DNA of 6,681 nt from Bacilli bacterium (GTDB lineage Bacteria; Bacillota_I; Bacilli_A; RF39; UBA660). How positions within the stretch are numbered: position 1 is the stretch's first letter; every line of letters starts with the position of its first letter. Location: the NCBI GenBank assembly GCA_900769695.1, contig CAAGHO010000047.1, positions 1 through 6,681 on the forward strand, written 5' to 3'. Below the pieces are notes generated by a model. It did not search any database. It was not told where the DNA came from and saw nothing but the letters and a program-made list of their open reading frames with translations. Both the position numbers and the translations under genes were made by a program. Positions 6,101 to 6,681 of the stretch are shown one piece after another.

Positions 6101-6663
6101 ATTTCTGGATTATATATTTCTACATTACATTCTGGAAATGGACACATTCTTGTTACATATCGAAAATTGTTAAGATTTTTGTCAAATGGTAAAATTGTGT
6201 TAACAAGATTTGGTATGAACATTTCAAATTTTTCATAAAGATTCATGTAAATTAATAATTCATGTGGCAAGAATATTTTAAATTTGTTAATTTCTTTTGG
6301 ATGATTATTACAATGAAAATATGTGTGTATAACTGATTCTGTAAAGTTTCTGAATTTTTCTTTGCAAAAAGGGTAAAATAAACATCGATTTTGCCCATCG
6401 GATTGAATCTGGTCTGGTTCAAGAAGAGAAAATAAAGATGTTAATGGTTGAGAAAGAGTTTTAACTTTTTGATTATCATCATGTAATATTATCCTTGTCT
6501 CTGTGTTCTGTGTCTGTTTTATTAATTCTTGTATCATTTCACTTGTGATTATTTCCTTATCAATAATTTCATAGAGTGAGTTTTTTGCTGAAAACTTAGT
6601 TACAGGTAGGTTATCAGGGTCGCATAATGCGCCAGTAAAGTTTCGGGCAGTAAAGTCAAACAT
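127..6663 (-). CDS. LINE polyprotein: C2H2 fingers, 14-residue repeat array, reverse transcriptase, RLE endonuclease
   Basis: The 2178-residue protein is predicted to bind element RNA and target DNA, nick the target and reverse-transcribe the RNA in the nucleus. Domains in order are C2H2 fingers at 94-117 and 174-196; thirteen 14-residue repeats at 383-564; C2H2 fingers at 689-711, 756-779 and 821-842; RT at about 1291-1620 (motif A Asp1434, motif B 1489-1499, YADD 1540-1543); thumb to about 1720; CCHC knuckle 1911-1929; RLE with KPD 1983-1985 and Glu1998; acidic tail 2111-2168. Polar linkers lie at 565-610 and 943-990. The start used is the first ATG in the window, at 6663, but the six codons upstream (to 6681) are also open, so the protein may begin further out. 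Bombyx R2 protein is about 1,100 residues, so this is about twice the usual size. The extra length is the N-terminal half, possibly a fused ORF1 (inference). Function is assigned by motifs only. Confidence 0.93.
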   Translation of the reverse strand: MFDFTARNFTGALCDPDNLPVTKFSAKNSLYEIIDKEIITSEMIQELIKQTQNTETRIILHDDNQKVKTLSQPLTSLFSLLEPDQIQSDGQNRCLFYPFCKEKFRNFTESVIHTYFHCNNHPKEINKFKIFLPHELLIYMNLYEKFEMFIPNLVNTILPFDKNLNNFRYVTRMCPFPECNVEIYNPEIFLKHCQQHVSFTNVMGKSFQNIGLLWMITISHIKCYKRIPSITDILKINIPINNIQNLDINIEIDIQINFINYYNVEFPPWIAVCHNENVDNLLGIPTKFKDGGVLINKNIFNNFESLHQTTNYEINMDERVQDVTDDINAIVTNTTIPYVEEPTTDITLRNSNAPNQEKVKEIKMKLVSILQSIIETRNVKLKITVPKIQIHEEIHEVNIPKFNLIRQENNINIPNFELNCLKVPINIPIPQMEIREHKIDVPKVRIKETGYNLILPNINILENYKEVKIPKVNLVEDLKEINIPKVNFIEKPKDVHIPNITVQNYDKKVNIPNIKTQKYDELVKLPNFLAQYIDVPVRIPRTNIEFYPLDIKIPLPNYILESPSLNTTSSNNTNSEDLNSSQSSQDNITNTSSSENISNNNQGDDNPNNIPVISLDQHSQDRHTPRELIEDLKTVHSEIDLRNIIIKWKNYNITNTQDWIDPNIQVEDTPILNLIVIKNKWPGVNPFSCPYACGSAFTSITSLNRHQKECHSKILTGNIIHETISNIIEKPSYWEVSWRSNDNTNTTQIRKAFWACSAPGCEYFGDNKSIYGSHISKCHKIINNEKNIYGWFWATILEWIRQTNESPTTKEIFRGRNGCKCKNCNAIGSNDYNIRHHSYSMHGTSRMEGHRTTSIPTKIVSTIDRNLNQEQIAYFESESTKSDELNKTIKNRNKNNESIPINERTEETTENNMEFNETQSNRRRNIEELQRTRDQRLINRLENNNNNTNNSTHTSNTNNTQSIINNATTTETESESEYLSNSEQHSSTQEIDTDNLLSKARIWIYKNEKEMKENIYLPKCNEKIRNKIRSSITNMFKDKILPLFETCESLYSQGGEAPWYYLEGVLAKTSILIRKTIRKTLKITINQMHKKKPVIDKSKHERTKYIEEKNIYKLSSHLEKYIELKDKSQEQEQNQNQLNAIATLEEEISNILKRFDNDFINSTFGGTDIEHIRNFINEENIHRQNKLNYIKNIIEHKDATTNGHVSNLYKQKIQSLYQEDPRRCYNWHINPKPSPECPLDIKTLEDFYSKEWNDTNIFLEPTQDSIWYINKCLNEEDQQQFLDSIINEESIKEVIRTRPNLSANGSDGISNAIWKFSPKLTSKIVKIIIQFMLKYNKIPYIWKESKTILLYKKGDPNEVRSWRPISISSTLYRIIFCHFSKCISALNNNNRIINRVQKGFKMDINGASEHVETVNELINNAVRQKRSIYILSLDFTNAFGTVPHDLICWALKSKGFPSCFTNLIHDSYKDTYTKFFLNGNISKEVRIKRGVKQGCPLSPTLFNLCLEPLLQAIQIRNKDDGIIIEDEINNEVLRFNIQAYADDIILMSSSEKGINNMLRTVEEFCSLSGMTLAPKKCRAFCYTYLDRNRHSISTEFKINNEIIPQVSLLSSIQYLGIPVACARAPKKAHARQIINGISLEIDKIFDSPLKITQKIDCIKRLILPKLDYVMINSVCPQKDLTLLDLQIRKGINNLCKSKGIPTDFFYTNWKDGGLDLHNLWERSHILNIRSLITMINSRDPTVKKFFEQMIKDETEYRDIIKDPNSPYMNIAFDDNGSIKQTNKQSNNTLFTRAINSLHDLRIHLTTDEDNTLSLGDVLLNGPNEDVNPISTLDKLNQLIWSRHSTLLKNRELKGHTFHTLTNSKVSNFFFTQCKYPINDSLAKFTILSRVNNLPTGEILHKNNQGLDNGFCHICSRNQNDSLMHRLNGCFTRRSWYTPRHDAVLKEIIKGIKELHNDNNIIFKYSIPITRNGISLPDDTKRLKPDAWFFKDNKLFIIEITCPYGTLKDHEGRRESSLTIQRNVKLNKYKKLVEDCKKKFRVDATLYVIVVSSLGAVPKETMEEIKRLLEHNTKLAKLVAKRCTTAALRESMKIYIKTLSHTNENSVAITNPSHHSSSDDEYQDIEDAPTNELFDSSSDSIHSNDEIDNLEAPLSSSSDEDYYPSNQNQKEKEKLPLKV
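160..333 (-). other. Acidic Ser/Asp-rich C-terminal tail (residues 2111-2168)
   Basis: Clusters SSSDDE, SSSD and SSSSDED are embedded in Glu/Asp/Asn-rich sequence. SSSD begins at 2115, 2135 and 2155, an exact 20-residue spacing, though the rest of the units is weakly alike. Ser followed by acidic residues fits casein kinase 2 sites, so the tail could be phosphorylated. The protein ends with a short basic patch (KEKEKLPLKV). Probably disordered and not part of the nuclease fold. Confidence 0.75.
469..741 (-). other. Restriction-like endonuclease (RLE) domain (residues about 1975-2065)
   Basis: This domain would nick the target site to start target-primed reverse transcription. Visible motifs are KPD at 1983-1985 with active-site Asp1985, then Glu1998 in IIEIT after a 12-residue gap (PD-X12-E), and the basic KLNKYKKL helix motif (2024-2031) with Lys2024, Lys2027 and Tyr2028. 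A strand and turn VVSSLGAVPK (2049-2058) close the domain and are typical of R2-like C termini. Many RLEs have Asp at the second acidic position; Glu is compatible with the PD-(D/E)XK fold. Confidence 0.9.
877..933 (-). other. CCHC zinc knuckle (residues 1911-1929)
   Basis: Cys1911, Cys1914, His1924 and Cys1929 give C-X2-C-X9-H-X4-C. RLE LINEs carry a CCHC knuckle just before the nuclease, usually with X7-8 in the middle; the X9 here is slightly longer. The following HRLNGC wording matches the conserved knuckle end of R2-like proteins. In R2 this region takes part in handling target DNA and RNA. Confidence 0.85.
934..1803 (-). other. RT thumb and linker to the knuckle (residues 1621-1910)
   Basis: The thumb-like helices include KRLILPKLDYVM (1659-1670), typical of R2-like RTs in which a helix carries a conserved Leu-Pro step. 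The GGL signature at 1712-1714 (GGLDLHNL) is also common in this group after the thumb. Residues 1730-1900 are a poorly conserved-looking linker with no motif I can name; it ends with a helical stretch (1865-1900) leading into the CCHC knuckle. Confidence 0.7.
1804..2793 (-). other. Reverse transcriptase domain (residues about 1291-1620)
   Basis: This RNA-directed DNA polymerase would copy element RNA into the nicked target. The LINE motifs appear in order: motif 1 with NGSDGIS (1304-1310); motif 2 with WRPISI (1362-1367); the QKGF segment (1397-1400); motif A LDFTNAFG (1433-1440) with catalytic Asp1434; motif B RGVKQGCPLSP (1489-1499); motif C YADD (1540-1543) with catalytic Asp1542 and Asp1543; motif D around SGMTLAPKKC (1568-1577); motif E YLGI (1614-1617). 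All three catalytic aspartates are present with no disruption. Motifs A and B resemble NeSL-type more than classical R2 wording. Confidence 0.95.
2794..3693 (-). other. Unassigned helical, charged region between fingers and RT (residues 991-1290)
   Basis: I do not recognise this region. It starts with a predicted helical stretch containing several Trp and Lys residues (1001-1050). A distinctive Gly/aromatic patch follows (GGEAPWYYLEG at 1054-1064), then a basic stretch with KKK at 1090-1092. Next come a Glu/Gln/Lys-rich segment with coiled-coil character (about 1110-1160) and a Pro/Cys/Trp-containing piece (1221-1237). The end (TLEDFYSKEW, 1243-1252) looks like the N-terminal extension that precedes the fingers of LINE-type RTs. 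NeSL elements can carry a cysteine protease in this part of the protein, but I find no convincing His/Asp/Cys protease motif set here. Confidence 0.5.
3694..3837 (-). other. Asn/Ser/Thr-rich low-complexity linker (residues 943-990)
   Basis: A run of five Asn and many Asn-Thr-Ser steps are followed by a Glu/Ser alternation near 971-978. It is probably disordered and separates the DNA-binding fingers from the RT part. An Arg-rich patch (922-940) directly before it could act as a nuclear localisation or RNA-binding signal. Confidence 0.75.
4138..4203 (-). other. C2H2 zinc finger 5 (residues 821-842)
   Basis: Cys821, Cys824, His837 and His842 give C-X2-C-X12-H-X4-H, the same His spacing as fingers 3 and 4. 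Cys819 and His836 are extra possible ligands next to the core set. A charged, disordered-looking stretch follows; I see no Myb repeat after it, although R2 elements usually have one there. Confidence 0.78.
4327..4398 (-). other. C2H2 zinc finger 4 (residues 756-779)
   Basis: Cys756, Cys761, His774 and His779 give C-X4-C-X12-H-X4-H. A Trp-rich amphipathic stretch (787-813; Trp791, Trp793, Trp799, Pro807) follows and resembles residues 209-234 behind finger 2, suggesting the finger-plus-helix module was duplicated. Confidence 0.83.
4531..4599 (-). other. C2H2 zinc finger 3 (residues 689-711)
   Basis: Cys689, Cys693, His706 and His711 give C-X3-C-X12-H-X4-H. The finger core includes Phe697 and Leu703 at usual hydrophobic positions. 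It is the first of three fingers upstream of the reverse transcriptase, the place where R2 proteins carry their DNA-binding fingers. Confidence 0.85.
4834..4971 (-). other. Ser/Asn-rich low-complexity linker (residues 565-610)
   Basis: This stretch is dominated by Ser, Asn, Thr, Gln, Asp and Glu with almost no hydrophobic residues. It is probably disordered and separates the finger/repeat N-terminal half from the finger/RT/nuclease half. It would be a natural fusion joint if an ancestral ORF1 and ORF2 were joined, but nothing in the sequence proves that. Confidence 0.8.
4972..5517 (-). repeat. Thirteen tandem 14-residue (42-bp) repeats within the polyprotein (residues 383-564)
   Basis: A proline recurs at residues 386, 400, 414, 428, 442, 456, 470, 484, 498, 512, 526, 540 and 554, always exactly 14 apart with no insertion or deletion. 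The unit reads [V/I/L]-x-[V/I/L]-P-[K/N]-hydrophobic-x-hydrophobic, then six mainly polar or charged residues (example: VKIPKVNLVEDLKE at 467-480). Positions -3 and -1 relative to the proline are Val, Ile or Leu in all thirteen units. In the DNA this appears as a degenerate 42-bp period of the type TTAGGAATATTAA on the plus strand. The alternating hydrophobic pattern suggests short beta strands, perhaps a solenoid or fibre. The wording faintly recalls the Pro/hydrophobic repeats of AHNAK and periaxin, but I claim no homology. The array is bounded by a short helical stretch (about 355-380) and a Ser/Asn linker. Function unknown; RNA binding or self-assembly, as in an ORF1 protein, is a guess. 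Confidence 0.93.
6076..6144 (-). other. C2H2 zinc finger 2 (residues 174-196)
   Basis: Cys174, Cys179, His192 and His196 give C-X4-C-X12-H-X3-H, a textbook C2H2 pattern that begins CPFPEC. An amphipathic stretch follows at 209-234 with Trp214 and Pro228, resembling the stretch that follows finger 4. Probable nucleic-acid binding; target unknown. Confidence 0.8.
6313..6384 (-). other. C2H2-like zinc finger 1 (residues 94-117)
   Basis: Cys94, Cys100, His113 and His117 give C-X5-C-X12-H-X3-H. The X12 middle spacing is canonical, but the first loop is longer than the usual X2-4, so this is the weakest of the five fingers. Cys118 and His121 lie just behind and could serve as alternative ligands. 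It pairs with the next finger about 57 residues on. In R2-type elements such N-terminal fingers bind target DNA near the insertion site; that role here is inference. Confidence 0.55.
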
Positions 6664-6681
6664 ATCAAAAATTAAAAACTG

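Larger units (their letters stand above)
1..6681 (-). mobile_element. RLE-type non-LTR retrotransposon (R2/NeSL-like LINE), probably near full length
   Basis: The whole window reads as one LINE in minus orientation: one giant ORF with fingers, reverse transcriptase, CCHC knuckle and restriction-like nuclease, followed by a short 3' UTR. This domain order is known for the RLE group (R2, R4, CRE, NeSL, Hero), which move by target-primed reverse transcription and often insert at a specific site. The wording of RT motif B (GVKQGCPLSP, with Cys rather than the Asp of R2) and of motif A (NAFGTVPH) leans towards NeSL-like elements, but this is a motif impression and not a tree. No APE-type endonuclease, LTR, integrase or RNase H motif is seen. 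Neither end is defined: no poly(A) or simple 3' tail, target-site duplication or recognisable host flank is visible, so the element may continue past both edges. The frame is fully open, which suggests a recent or still active copy. Confidence 0.88.

Overview
The window is strongly AT-rich and is filled by one very long uninterrupted reading frame on the minus strand (6663 down to 127, 2178 codons, TAA stop). Its product is the polyprotein of a non-LTR retrotransposon (LINE) of the restriction-enzyme-like-endonuclease (RLE) group, the superfamily that holds R2, R4, CRE, Hero and NeSL. C2H2 fingers upstream of a reverse transcriptase, then a CCHC knuckle and a KPD...E nuclease at the C terminus, are hallmarks of that eukaryotic group. 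The standard code works throughout and no intron is needed. The Asn/Lys/Ile-rich protein points to an AT-rich eukaryote (protist or early-diverging fungus), but the sequence does not settle which.

Layout in sense direction (high to low coordinates). 6664-6681: 18 bases before the first ATG, still open in frame, so the true N terminus may lie outside the window. Residues 94-196: two C2H2 fingers. Residues 383-564: thirteen exact 14-residue units, each with a proline at the same position. Residues 565-610: Ser/Asn-rich linker. Residues 689-842: three more C2H2 fingers. Residues 943-990: Asn/Ser/Thr-rich linker. Residues 991-1290: a mostly helical, charged region I cannot assign. Residues 1291-1620: reverse transcriptase with catalytic Asp1434, Asp1542 and Asp1543 (YADD). 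Residues 1621-1910: thumb and linker. Residues 1911-1929: CCHC knuckle. Residues 1975-2065: RLE nuclease. Residues 2111-2168: acidic Ser/Asp tail. Positions 126-1: 3' UTR with an AATAAA hexamer and no visible poly(A) tract.

By analogy with R2, the fingers would place the protein on DNA, the RLE would nick the target, and the RT would copy the element RNA from the nick (target-primed reverse transcription). No stop or frameshift interrupts the frame and the main catalytic residues are present, so this copy looks intact. Its unusual points are its size (about twice the roughly 1,100 residues of Bombyx R2), the 14-residue repeat array, which I cannot match to any LINE domain I know, the two finger clusters, and the acidic tail.
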